A stretch of DNA of 64,000 nucleotides from Paulinella micropora (GCA_019918135.1 WBZZ01005838.1:40001-104000); one strand, 5' to 3'. Shown: positions 19,350-28,580, counted from the stretch's first letter. The notes: generated from the sequence alone by a model not told the origin. Numbers and translations: made by a program.

Positions 19350-19945
19350 TGAAAGAATACAAAGTTTCAGATGACCCAGACCCAGCAACAACACCAAATC
19401 AAGCCATGGTTGATAGCATGAGAAGCATTGACCAATTGGTTGATAAACTTATGGGTAAAACTCCCGCCGATGAAAGAGAAGATATGTTAGCACTTATTCG
19501 TTTTCTAATGCCAAGCGACCAAAATGGAGGTATCGGCACTTCACAAACAAACCCACTTATTAAAGGCAACGAACTAAGACGCGATCGCATGCTAGACACC
19601 AAGAATGATTTTGAATTACTAGATAACACACGTTATGGCAACACAAATAATCACTTTATGTTGAATAGATACAATAGAGCAGTCATCCAGACCAGAATGA
19701 AAGACAAAAGAGCATTTCCAAAAATGAAACGAAAACTGACCAGAAACTTCCCTGCTGAAATCCCGCGACAAGTCCAAACTCGTCCAGAAAGAAAGGATTT
19801 TAAACCGCTCGTCAATCCTCCAAGTAATTATGCTTTTGGTAGTCCTTACTCTCCTTATTTCTATAATTATGCCTCACCACCCCAACCCTTTGGTGCCGAA
19901 TATGATAATTATAGATACAATCCAAACTATTTTCAAAACCCATAA
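19346..19945 (+). CDS. Pro/Tyr/Asn-tailed virion-associated protein
   Basis: 199 residues from ATG 19346, overlapping the preceding locus by 4 bases. An N-terminal helical region (SMRSIDQLVDKLMG) and basic middle (KMKRKLTRNFPAEIPRQ) are followed by a Pro/Tyr/Phe/Asn-rich tail (YSPYFYNYASPPQPFGAEYD), as in many capsid-internal or scaffold proteins. It is immediately upstream of the packaging ATPase, with the palindrome 19954-19970 between. The family is not recognised. Confidence 0.55.
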   Translation: MMKEYKVSDDPDPATTPNQAMVDSMRSIDQLVDKLMGKTPADEREDMLALIRFLMPSDQNGGIGTSQTNPLIKGNELRRDRMLDTKNDFELLDNTRYGNTNNHFMLNRYNRAVIQTRMKDKRAFPKMKRKLTRNFPAEIPRQVQTRPERKDFKPLVNPPSNYAFGSPYSPYFYNYASPPQPFGAEYDNYRYNPNYFQNP

Positions 19946-19953
19946 TATAGTAT

Positions 19954-19970
19954 ATCTTATAATATAAGAT
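19954..19970. promoter_or_regulatory. Palindromic AT-rich element before packaging ATPase
   Basis: The perfect palindrome ATCTTATA-A-TATAAGAT ends 3 bases before the ATPase start codon. It matches the element at 11883-11899 except for the central base. Confidence 0.55.
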
Positions 19971-19973
19971 TAG

Positions 19974-20876
19974 ATGCCGAGGTCTATACGTAGAGGATTA
20001 ATAGCCAACAAGTTGCCACGAAAAACACTTTTGAAGCAGAGTTTGGAGAAAACCAATATAGAAAAAGCACACGAGGAATTTACCATTGACAGGCCAGTAA
20101 TAACAGAGTTAGATAGCAAAAAACCGCCCAAATTTCACAATGACTTGGAAATACAACCAATTAAAACACAAAGAGATAGTGTTGAATTGCTCCCTATCCA
20201 AAAAGAAGGAATATTGCCAGCCATGGGGACTATGGTTATATGCGCCAGCACTGGCGGAGGTAAATCAGTTATGATTTGTAATCTACTCGCCAAAAAGAAC
20301 ATGTTGAAAGGTTTTTATGATAGAATAGTAGTCTTTTGCTTAAGTCCATGCCCGATTTTGGAGGACACTCTCAAGTTAAAAAAAGAAGACATAATCAAAG
20401 AAGACCGCCCAGAACTAATGCGCGAAATATTAACTAAACAAAAAGAACTGATTAAAACTAAAGGGTTTAAGAAGGCACCAAAGATATTATTGTTATTGGA
20501 TGACATAGCACAGAGTAAAACCTTTCTCAAATCAGAAGTGCTTACCGAGTTGTTTTTCGCTTCAACACATGCTAAAGTGTCAGTCTGGGTAGCAACTCAG
20601 AGTTATACACAACTCCCGCGAAGAATAAGAATTAATTGCCATTGGATGATTATTTTTAATGGAGTAAGGCGGAGCGAACTTGACAGACTGGCAGATGAAT
20701 ATGAAAGTCCTTTTCTCACCAAAAAAGAATTTTACAATATGGTTAAGTATGCTACGGCAGAACCTTATTCATTTCTAGCAATTAACAATACTGCCAGTGA
20801 TAGAACAACCCAGTTTAGAAAGAATTTCTCTACTATATTACGATTAAATAAGGATAGAGATATGACCAATTTGTGA
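19974..20876 (+). CDS. A32-like genome-packaging ATPase (FtsK/HerA superfamily)
   Basis: 300 residues, intact. Walker A is ASTGGGKSVM (residues ~91-100), Walker B is KILLLLDDIAQ (~170-180), and the sensor region VWVATQSYTQLPRRIR (~206-221) is the ATQ/polar motif of this family. It powers translocation of viral DNA into capsids and is one of the defining genes of PLVs, virophages, Polintons and large DNA viruses. The short basic N-terminus (MPRSIRRGL) may contact DNA or capsid. The stop codon lies inside a perfect 24 bp palindrome. Confidence 0.95.
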   Translation: MPRSIRRGLIANKLPRKTLLKQSLEKTNIEKAHEEFTIDRPVITELDSKKPPKFHNDLEIQPIKTQRDSVELLPIQKEGILPAMGTMVICASTGGGKSVMICNLLAKKNMLKGFYDRIVVFCLSPCPILEDTLKLKKEDIIKEDRPELMREILTKQKELIKTKGFKKAPKILLLLDDIAQSKTFLKSEVLTELFFASTHAKVSVWVATQSYTQLPRRIRINCHWMIIFNGVRRSELDRLADEYESPFLTKKEFYNMVKYATAEPYSFLAINNTASDRTTQFRKNFSTILRLNKDRDMTNL

Positions 20877-20893
20877 TTGAATTCAATCACAAA
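20870..20893 (+). terminator. 24 bp perfect palindrome over the ATPase stop codon
   Basis: TTTGTGATTGAA/TTCAATCACAAA is a gap-free palindrome that includes the ATPase TGA. Its position at a gene end fits a transcript-end hairpin. Confidence 0.6.
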
Positions 20894-20947
20894 CTAATTT
20901 ATAAACTAATTAAATTAAATGGTTTTTTTTTCGCCATAATATATGTC

Positions 20948-21527
20948 ATGACGGAAACAACTAAATTATACAAAACTTGCTATCATCAGGCAATCGCACT
21001 TTGGCATAAACAAAATGCGCAAGGAAAATTCGTAACAATTCGTAAGGGATCGCCCGAATACTTAGCAGTGAAGACGATAGAAGCGGATATTAAGAGTGGC
21101 AAGATTAAGTGTCAATTAAAACCAAAAGTGAGCAAAGGAAGTAAGAACAATGAACAGCAACTAGACCAAATGCCAGACGAAGCATTAAAAAGAAAAATAC
21201 CAGACATAGAAACGGCAAAAACTTCATTGCCTAAACCAAATGCCAAACCTATTGAGATGTCTCCAGCACTTAAGATTGAACAATCTTTACCCAAATCTGT
21301 TCAATCCCACTCCTGTTGCTGTGCCGAAACACACTACCACAACACCCGCAAGTAAGATAGAAGCAATGGAGGATGCTTCTAAGGAAACTCCGCCACCACC
21401 TAAAGAGGTTACTGAAACTAATGACATTGATGTAAATCAAGCCATAGCGGATTTAAAGAAAATGAAAGAGGAAAGAATTACACACCAGAATTTACAGATT
21501 ATGAAAAAAATAATTAATGGTAATTGA
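20948..21527 (+). pseudogene. Small virion-gene-cluster protein locus, unknown
   Basis: The locus opens at ATG 20948 (MTETTKLYKTCYHQAIALWH), preferred over an upstream ATG whose product would start inside the palindrome. The N-terminal ~55 residues look conserved and folded (GKFVTIRKGSPEYLAVKTIE). The rest is a Lys/Pro/Ser/Thr-rich tail ending in a short amphipathic helix (VNQAIADLKKMKEERITHQN). It looks broken (about one break). It lies between packaging ATPase and major capsid loci, where PLVs keep small virion genes. No family recognised. Confidence 0.45.
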
Positions 21528-21542
21528 TAAAATATATTTTAT
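21527..21542 (+). terminator. 16 bp perfect palindrome at a gene end
   Basis: ATAAAATATATTTTAT begins on the last base of the stop codon of the preceding locus. A weaker palindrome (AAATAATTATTT, 21970-21981) lies at the next gene end. Both are AT-only, so the evidence is weaker than for the ATPase palindrome. Confidence 0.4.
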
Positions 21543-21680
21543 GTGGATATTAAATTATTAACTTATTTATATAATGATTAAAAACTCAAGTGCTTCAAAT
21601 CGTTTGCCAATTGACTTTATTAAAAGATAAATGAAGCAAACCGACCAAAAAGTGATGGGTTTCAACTAAACCAGTTTGAA

Positions 21681-21971
21681 TTGTGGAGTAGCAATGGTGC
21701 CCCGTTAGTTAATCAACCATTGACCGAGTTTGGCGACCTTGTCCCGTATGAGAAGAGCACTCTTCAAAACACATTAACAGACATTTCTGATAAAAAAGAA
21801 AATGCGGATGTTGTTGATTTGGACACTGCTGTTAGCAGTTTGGCTTATTTAAAGAAAGCAGTTGAGAATGCTGAGGCAAGAGAGTTTCAATTGACTTCAC
21901 CACAAGACACAAGACTTGACAATATACAAAAATCTGTTGATATTATTAAACAATCCGTTTCAGGTGAATAA
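21681..21971 (+). CDS. Short helical protein before the major capsid locus
   Basis: About 97 residues of open frame: GAPLVNQPLTEFGDLVPYEK, then a helical region (DVVDLDTAVSSLAYLKKAVE) and a second helix ending QKSVDIIKQSV. No in-frame ATG is evident at the front, so the true start is uncertain and the gene may be degraded. A small coiled-coil virion or scaffold protein is possible. Confidence 0.4.
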   Translation: MWSSNGAPLVNQPLTEFGDLVPYEKSTLQNTLTDISDKKENADVVDLDTAVSSLAYLKKAVENAEAREFQLTSPQDTRLDNIQKSVDIIKQSVSGE

Positions 21972-22007
21972 ATAATTATTTTTAATTTCTATTATTATTT
22001 TTTTAGT

Positions 22008-23455
22008 ATAGTAGCATTGCGAATTTATCACCTCACACCCACACACAAAAATGGAAAAAAGGAGATTGAAGTTACTGAGGAGTTGATGACCCTCAACAAC
22101 CTCAGATATGAGTTTCCAGCAAGTCTGGCTCTCTCTGAACAGGGAAGTATCTTTAAGAAGAACTTCGCCGACCAGCAGACTTACAGCAGTGCTCGGGACT
22201 GAAATGATTTTTACATTACAGGCAAGCACTGATTTTGTTTATGGAAAGAATTGTTATTTGTCGTTTGACATTAAAGCAGATGGTTTGGACTACTAAAGAT
22301 ACTAAAGATTGTGCCATTGGTTTTCAAAACACTCCCGCGACTGCTATTTTTGAAAGATTTTTGTTGGAAAGCAAGGATGGTAGCGAACTTGAACGAATTG
22401 AAGATTTAAATAAATTGGTGCGAAATATTCTCCCGTGGCATTATCTTTTGATTATCGCAGGCAAGCACAGATGGCGGGACAGAGAGAAAATGTTGAAGTT
22501 AATGCTAATGTTACCGACACTTCAGTTACTAATTTTGCATTAACACTCCTACGGCCGTTGGCACTGGTAATTTTTGAGAGTTTGTATTCCTCTCCATTAC
22601 TTTTCGGGAGTGTTTAATGAAGAAACTCTCATTCCTCCCTCTCTGATTAGTGGTATGAGGCTTCGTTTGACATTTGCTCCACCTCAGGAAGCATTGACAA
22701 TTATTGGATCTGCCACTGGTGGGATTCCCGATGAGTTTATGTTCTGCTTTGACTTTCACCATATCAAATCCAGTGGTTATGTTGGAGACATTCTCTCTTG
22801 CCCCAGTGTCCAGAGAAATGTTATGGAACAGATGGGAAGCAAGGATGGGCTTCCATACACTTATGAAACATATTACAATCAAAAGGCGAACCCAGGGACA
22901 TCGGATGATTTTAATCTTCAAGTGAATAAAGCCGTTGCTCGTGCTCAGTGCTTGTATATCGTCACTCAAAACGTGCTTCGCTGACATGCTAGTATTGATA
23001 ACCTTGGAACTGCTCAAATGCCTTATAAGCAATATCAGTGCCGTATTGGTGATTGGTATGCTCCGCAACAAAAGATGGAACTAGGAGGAAGCACCGATAT
23101 CTTGCTGCGTTCAACGAGGATGTGCCGAATTGTATATTAACAATCTTCAAGCGACTATGGGTATTCGTGATGCTTACATGTCGTCATCTGTTTCTCTTGA
23201 AAACTTTCGCAAATTTTATGCTCCTTCGGTCTACTTACGCAGATAATAACGGAGGATTTGCTACCATTATCCAGAACTCAATCAGTCGCCACACATTGGA
23301 GCATCTGGAATTGCGGTTAATAACTCACGAACTGCGGAAGTCACTCTTCGTTATGCGGCCGATTATAATGTTACTCGTGCCATCACTGCTTGGTTGAAAT
23401 ATGTTAAAGTCGCGGCTATCTATCCATCTCGTGCGTTGTTAAGCAGTAGCCCTTA
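22008..23455 (+). pseudogene. Major capsid protein locus (double jelly-roll type), broken
   Basis: The locus lies between packaging ATPase and minor capsid genes, the usual PLV/virophage position, and has the expected length for a ~480-residue double jelly-roll capsomer. Recognisable stretches are near the start (LRYEFPASLALSEQG), in the middle (RLRLTFAPPQEALTIIG, SSGYVGDILSCPSVQRN) and near the end (NNGGFATIIQNSISRH). It looks broken, with about half a dozen breaks, so this copy could not supply capsid. Assignment is from context and composition; no alignment could be run. Confidence 0.7.
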
Positions 23456-23533
23456 TTTATTCAAAATCTCTCTTAGTATGTGTAGTCAAAAAAGATTAAA
23501 AAATTAAAAATTAAAATATAATATAATATAGCA

Positions 23534-24331
23534 ATGTCTTTTACTATCTCCAATCTTGAAGACGAAAAGCGAACCGCAAAAAATTTCCTCCTTCGTATCT
23601 CCTCAAGCGATAAAACAGAATCCAAATCCGCTTCTACTCACAATGGCCGTTTCGTCGTTGATTTACCAGCAACTGGTCGTAATATTGATATAATCAGTGC
23701 TTATGTCGTTAAAAGTATCTCTATCCCAAATGTTTTCCCAAACATACCGAGTTATGCCAACACTCTCACATTGATTAAAACAACTGGATCGGCTACAAAA
23801 ACGGCAATCGTAACAGCAAATCAATACACCATTGATACATTTATTACCGCTCTTCAAACTGCGATTAATTCAGCAATTACCCCTAACTCCGTAGTTATAA
23901 CTTTGAACTCCGTTAATAAATTGAATTTCGCTTTCACTGGTGATACGTATGCTTTCGATCTTGACAACAGCACGATTAGCGATAAGATAGGATTAACTGC
24001 CGATATCTCGGCGGCGGCGAGTAGCACGATGCAATCTATAGTCAATCTAATCGGTGAAACGGCCGTTTATGTCCATAGCCGTGCTTTAAATCAGTCTGGT
24101 TTAGTTGAAGCAAATGGTAATTTCTCCGTGGTCGGTAAATGTAATTTAGACAAGCCGTATGGAGTCCAGTGCTACTTTGAGAGTTCTAATGATGTCGCCG
24201 ATTATGTGCCATTTAATACAACAAAAAGTTTAAGGTCTATTGATATTGTAATTAGAAATGCGGGCGGTGAAGTTTTGGAGGTTCCTGTCAATTTTGAAGT
24301 TAGTATTCTCTTAAAGGCGTATCATGCGTAA
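23534..24331 (+). CDS. Minor capsid (penton-like) protein
   Basis: 265 residues, intact and beta-rich. The pattern is typical of PLV and virophage single-jelly-roll pentons: a short helical start, NGRFVVDLPATGRNIDIISA, VKSISIPNVFPNIPSYANTL, a Thr/Val/Ile-rich body, SGLVEANGNFSVVGKCNLDK, YVPFNTTKSLRSIDIVIRNA and a final strand FEVSILLKAYHA. It is immediately downstream of the major capsid locus, as in virophages. It would occupy the fivefold vertices of the capsid. The upstream region AATATAATATAATATAG resembles the AT-rich promoter cores elsewhere in the element. Confidence 0.8.
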   Translation: MSFTISNLEDEKRTAKNFLLRISSSDKTESKSASTHNGRFVVDLPATGRNIDIISAYVVKSISIPNVFPNIPSYANTLTLIKTTGSATKTAIVTANQYTIDTFITALQTAINSAITPNSVVITLNSVNKLNFAFTGDTYAFDLDNSTISDKIGLTADISAAASSTMQSIVNLIGETAVYVHSRALNQSGLVEANGNFSVVGKCNLDKPYGVQCYFESSNDVADYVPFNTTKSLRSIDIVIRNAGGEVLEVPVNFEVSILLKAYHA

Positions 24332-24625
24332 TCCTATCGGTTTATTTACATTTGGACTATAATTTCCCTTATTATATATGATATTTTTGGACAATATAGA
24401 TAAATTGTTTAAGTTGATAACGGCTAGTCAACGAGTGCCGTTTGAAACAAAAAAAAGATATAATCCCGTGCGGGACTAATATGGATCAGTTTTATCGGTA
24501 TTTAAGGAAATACCATGCACCAATTGTTGAGGAAATGACAAAAAAACAAATATTAACAATCTAGCAGTAGAGATAGAAAAAAAGTTTGAAAGCCTGTATT
24601 TTTGAAAGTGTGTATTTTTTTTTGT
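24332..24625 (+). other. Gap with two tiny ORFs
   Basis: Two adjacent plus-strand ORFs are open: 24378-24479 (33 residues, MIFLDNIDKLFKLITASQRV) and 24481-24564 (27 residues, MDQFYRYLRKYHAPIVEEMT). Both have good helical composition and follow the minor capsid gene, but they are too short to call with confidence and may be remnants of one small gene. Confidence 0.3.
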
Positions 24626-25857
24626 TTAAATTTGGTCTTCAATCCAGTTCAATGAAGCGTAAATACTCGCCGTTCCACCGCTTGTATTTTGTGCGGATAT
24701 AGTAAATGTCTTGCCTGACCCTATCTTAATATTATATTGAGACAAATCAATATATATAGATGAACCACCAGACAACACATATGTAAATATCACACTTCCG
24801 CCCGTTCTTGTTGTCCCCGCCGTATCTACCTCTGCCAATGATGTGTTTGTATCGTAATTTGAATAAGAAGGTGTTCCTCCAATGTGGTATTAAGAATAAT
24901 TCTCGCAATACATGTTTTAGTATCTGAATTACTTATACACAAATTCTCAAAGTAGATTATGTTGTAATTCGTTTTGCTTTTGAATGTGGCGCGGTTTCTA
25001 ATAGTAAATATGGCATTCTCAGTTGCTCCTATAGTTTTTACATTGTCATACGAGTTTGTTATAGCAATAGTCCGATCAATAACCCCTTCAACTGCCAAAA
25101 ACATACTCGCCGTTTTCATAACAACGGATTGAAGGCTTGACGAATATGCCTTCGCATAAATAGCAAATGCCGCCTGATCTAATGATGGAGTAGTAGCAGT
25201 GCTCGCATATTTAATCGCATGAATTATCTCCATTCGTCCAGTTCGCGGGTTTTCAACTTTGAATGTAATCTGACCGCTACCCAGATATTGAACAACGATT
25301 TCAAACACATTCAATTTGGTAAAATCAATCGCGGGGAAGTTTCCCGTATTATCACATTTATCAACATTCCAAGCATACTGACTAACCACATTTTCAACAC
25401 TCCCCGCCGTTCTTACAACAGACATTCCCGAGTTTGATTGTCTAAAACATAAATTGTCTGCTGGTGTGCCTATGCCGATATCGCAATTAAAGGTAGTCGC
25501 GGTGGTAGATGACGGAAACAATGCGGAAAATCTAGCAACCAAGCCCATGCCACTTCTATATTTTGCTCTCTCTATAGTCGTAATCTGTGCGGTTGAATTA
25601 CCTGAGGCCGATGTCGTTAAAACCGCCATTGAATTAGCAGTTGATACCACCCCGCCGTTTGTTTCTGTTTTGTCAAAGAAACGAGTATTGATACCATATG
25701 TAAATACATTTTGCAATACTGGCGATAAAGTGGCCGTTCTCAATTCTCCGAAGGCCGTTGTTGGTAAAGCATCTTTAATATTATCTATTGATAAAGAAGA
25801 TGATGACGATGTAGATGATGACGATGGAGTGCTCGTGCTTTGACCAAAAAGGTTCAT
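24626..25857 (-). pseudogene. Second MNxFGxS-tagged virion surface protein locus
   Basis: The locus starts at ATG 25857 with MNLFGQSTSTPSSSSTS, a Ser/Thr linker, and SLSIDNIKDALPTTAFGEL, then a long beta-rich body (STAQITTIERAKYRSGMGLV, NVFEIVVQYLGSGQITFKVE) and a C-terminal part with GGSSIYIDLSQYNIKIG. The N-terminal tag matches the 11864 protein. Composition fits a receptor-binding or capsid-decorating protein. It looks broken (about one break). It is divergent from the gene at 25907 across a 25 bp palindrome. Confidence 0.55.
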
Positions 25858-25867
25858 TCTATATTCA

Positions 25868-25892
25868 AAGTTGATTTAATTTAAATCAACTT
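25868..25892. promoter_or_regulatory. 25 bp palindrome between divergent genes
   Basis: AAGTTGATTTAA-T-TTAAATCAACTT is a perfect palindrome between the 25857 (-) and 25907 (+) starts. It is followed by a TTATATAATATAA core resembling the centre of the 11883 and 19954 elements. It is a probable bidirectional promoter or operator. Confidence 0.5.
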
Positions 25893-25906
25893 ATATAATA
25901 TAAATC

Positions 25907-26182
25907 ATGTCAATAATAATACACGAATTGCCCGCGGATATCGTTGGCCACATAAGAACATTTGTTTATGCAGAAATGCCCCTGACGAAATATGGAGAAG
26001 AATTTTGTAATATATGCGGTTTGTCTCGCACATTCCGGTCGCATCCTCCGATTATAGCAGGCAATTTCTATGGTGTGGATAGTATTGAGTTTTTCACAAT
26101 CTGCTCCATTAAATGCTACAGGCGAGAGTCTAATCTTAGACTAAAATATGGAGAGCCCCCATTGATTGTGGTTAAGTATTAG
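25907..26182 (+). CDS. Small Cys-containing protein, unknown
   Basis: 91 residues. The N-terminus (IIHELPADIVGHIRTFVY) resembles the first helix of an F-box-like motif, and a CNICGLS...CSIKC arrangement could bind zinc. Convergent with the recombinase gene, whose end it overlaps by 11 bases. No enzymatic motif. An interaction with host ubiquitin machinery is only a guess from the F-box-like start. Confidence 0.5.
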   Translation: MSIIIHELPADIVGHIRTFVYAEMPLTKYGEEFCNICGLSRTFRSHPPIIAGNFYGVDSIEFFTICSIKCYRRESNLRLKYGEPPLIVVKY

Positions 26183-27467
26183 CCTTCTTTTTAATTCTAG
26201 CACTTCTTCTTAATGGTGCTTTTGTTTCCTCTTCTTGTGGCTTTTCCTTCTTCTGCTTTACAAACTCATTGACGAGCACTGCTCCTATCCCGCTTAATTG
26301 CCGTAGTTTAGTATTTGTTATTTGCCCTTCGTAATCGTTCCATATTTTTTCCAATAATTCAAGTTTATCTGCACGGCTCGCTCTCTTTCCTAATGGTTCA
26401 TATTTGCTTTCCTCTTCTCCGTTTTCGCTAATATTAGTTAAATTCAGATATAAATGTATCTTTCTTCTTAACTCTTCAAGTTCTGTTTTAATCCCTTCTG
26501 CTTTAATCTCCTCAGGATCGGCCACATTTACCCATGAATACGAAAAACTTGTCATCATATCGCCGTGTCCCAGCACATTGCTTACCCATGTGTTATAGTT
26601 CTCCAACTTTGGATTGGCAAAATTGGAATAAGATAAACTTGCATACAACTTTCTCAGCATACTGCTATTCTGTTTATAGTTCTCCAGCCACGGAAAGATT
26701 TTAATTATTCGTTTGTTTAACTCATTGTTTTTTTGTTTGTCTAATTGCCCGTCATCGTTGATAATAACCGCTTTCTTTTTCTTGAAATGATTTCTAATTG
26801 AATTTACTTTATCAATTACAAATTCGGGAGTAAAAAGAATAACTGGCCTTTCTGTCCAATTCTTCTTTTGCCCCTCTCGCTTCTTCGCTAGATTATTCAC
26901 TCTTAACCAACTCGGCTTATCAGGGATTAATTCATATGTATTCTTATCAAATATCTCTACGGGGCGGGCACCAGTTGCTATCATTAATGATAGCAGTTTC
27001 ATATAGACATCATCGCTCATGATCATTTCATTCATTTTCGCCATCACATCCCGCACATCTATTTGTATTTTTTCTTCATTCTTTTGCTTCACATCTTTCT
27101 TGTATCCTTCTACGATTTCAATTCTTTCATCTTCGTTCAAATTGAAGTATTTATCTAGTTTAGACATTTCATAAACTTTTTCACTTTGATTTGGCTTAAT
27201 TGCCTTCATTCTAACTTCAGATATTCGTTGTCGTCTTGATTGCAGATTCGGATATATTAAGACATACTTGGGGTAAATAACTTTTAATGCTTCAAGTGCT
27301 TCTTCGTCAGTAGTTTTGTTAGAAAATAATAACATTATAGAATTATGAAAGGCGATTGACGGCTTATGGTCACTATCAAAATGATTAGATACAACAATAT
27401 AAACTTTTTGTTCAGTGTCTGCTACTTTTAACTGCCTCACAAACTTTCTATCACTCTCACTCCACAT
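26172..27467 (-). CDS. Tyrosine recombinase, telomere-resolvase-like
   Basis: About 431 residues from ATG 27467 (MWSESDRKFVRQL); an upstream TTG-initiated extension is not favoured. The catalytic half has ATGARPVEIF (first Arg), a Lys-rich beta region (NNLAKKREGQKKNW), SSMLRKLYASLSYSNF (second Arg in an RxxYA context) and VLGHGDMMTSFSYSWV (His and probable Tyr nucleophile). The LRKLYA and LGH...T..SY spacing resembles bacterial and phage protelomerases (ResT/TelK) more than ordinary integrases. The C-terminus has a helical DNA-binding region (SRADKLELLEKIWNDYEGQI) and a basic tail. It likely integrates the element or resolves its termini. Assignment as tyrosine recombinase is firm; the resolvase subtype is inference. 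Confidence 0.8.
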   Translation of the reverse strand: MWSESDRKFVRQLKVADTEQKVYIVVSNHFDSDHKPSIAFHNSIMLLFSNKTTDEEALEALKVIYPKYVLIYPNLQSRRQRISEVRMKAIKPNQSEKVYEMSKLDKYFNLNEDERIEIVEGYKKDVKQKNEEKIQIDVRDVMAKMNEMIMSDDVYMKLLSLMIATGARPVEIFDKNTYELIPDKPSWLRVNNLAKKREGQKKNWTERPVILFTPEFVIDKVNSIRNHFKKKKAVIINDDGQLDKQKNNELNKRIIKIFPWLENYKQNSSMLRKLYASLSYSNFANPKLENYNTWVSNVLGHGDMMTSFSYSWVNVADPEEIKAEGIKTELEELRRKIHLYLNLTNISENGEEESKYEPLGKRASRADKLELLEKIWNDYEGQITNTKLRQLSGIGAVLVNEFVKQKKEKPQEEETKAPLRRSARIKKKANT

Positions 27468-27499
27468 TGGCCAGTGTATATACGACAAGTTTATATTTT

Positions 27500-28225
27500 T
27501 TATATTAAATTATGTTCGCCAATTCTTTTTTTCGCTGTTTCAAATATGTCTTTATCTTTCTCAATACCTATAAATCGCCGTTTAGTATTCATGCAAGCAA
27601 TCCCAGTCGTCCCGCTTCCCATCGTAAAGTCTAGCACTAAGTCGCCTTCGTTTGAATACGATTTAATTAACCATTCGCATAGTTCAACTGGTTTCTGTGT
27701 GGGATGAAGCGATTTTGGTGGGTTGTTGAATTTTAAGATTGAAACTGGATGTCTGTCACCTTTATTGATAGTTTCAAAGTTAGTCTTTCCATAAACATTT
27801 GAATATGTACCTCCTTTGTGTTTGTATGCTTCACCCTCCGTCTTCTGTGGATTGTATGTTAATTTTTCTCCCTTCGGTCTGCTCGGCTCATTAAACACAT
27901 ACATCATTTCATGTTTTCTTAGTGGCATCTTGTTAGCATTAAGAAACCCAGCATTAGAACTCTTCTCCCATACTATGTCATACCTAAACCACTTCTCATT
28001 AGATTGAATGAGTTTGTAGCCAAATTTAGTAGTTGTAAAGAATATATATACGCAATTCCGCTTACATACTTTTTTAAGTTCTACCCACATTTGCTTTAAG
28101 TCTATGGCAGTATCCCACTCGCAGTCAGTCTGTCCATATGGTAAATCAACTAAAACCAAATTAACTTTTTCTTCTATCTTGGGTATTTGTTCCAAGCAGT
28201 CAGCATTGAAAAGTTTTATATCCAT
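27500..28225 (-). CDS. DNA adenine methyltransferase (N6/N4 MTase)
   Basis: 241 residues, intact. Catalytic motif IV is DLPYG (residues ~27-31, a DPPY variant), preceded by FNADCLEQIPKI. The SAM-binding motif I region is DFTMGSGTTGIACMNTKRRF (~199-218). The catalytic motif precedes the SAM motif, as in beta-type N6-adenine/N4-cytosine enzymes. It also has SLHPTQKPVELCEWLI, common in such viral and phage MTases. No restriction enzyme partner is seen. Only 32 bp separate it from the recombinase start on the same strand, so the two are probably co-transcribed. It would methylate element DNA or regulate the host. Confidence 0.92.
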   Translation of the reverse strand: MDIKLFNADCLEQIPKIEEKVNLVLVDLPYGQTDCEWDTAIDLKQMWVELKKVCKRNCVYIFFTTTKFGYKLIQSNEKWFRYDIVWEKSSNAGFLNANKMPLRKHEMMYVFNEPSRPKGEKLTYNPQKTEGEAYKHKGGTYSNVYGKTNFETINKGDRHPVSILKFNNPPKSLHPTQKPVELCEWLIKSYSNEGDLVLDFTMGSGTTGIACMNTKRRFIGIEKDKDIFETAKKRIGEHNLI

Positions 28226-28580
28226 TATATAATTATATTATTTTAAAACAATATCAAAAGAAAGAGATTTATGCCACGAAAAAGCAAGAAAACCAAGAAA
28301 CTTGTTTTTTGGTTGCAAGATACATACCTCATTGTGCTTTTTTTGACTTGAGATACGTACCTCATTGTGTGTGCTGAACTTTTTTAATGCTATCAAAATT
28401 ATTATTATTTTTACCTATTGCCTTTTCGTTTTGTGCGGGGCGGTGTGATTAGTTGCTTTGTGAGGTGGTTGGTGGCTTATGTGATGTTGTGTTATGGTTT
28501 CCTATTTTTTTACAATGGTTGAAGTCATTTATGTTTTGCCTTTGTGTTTTCATTCCATTTTTGCCATTTTTGTTTGTGTG
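28226..28580 (+). other. Right subterminal region with an 18 bp direct repeat
   Basis: GATACATACCTCATTGTG (28319-28336) recurs as GATACGTACCTCATTGTG (28352-28369), 33 bp apart. A tiny ORF at 28271-28351 (26 residues, MPRKSKKTKKLVFWLQ) has the same MPR-basic start as three other proteins of the element and may be a remnant. The rest is T-rich and appears non-coding. Confidence 0.45.
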
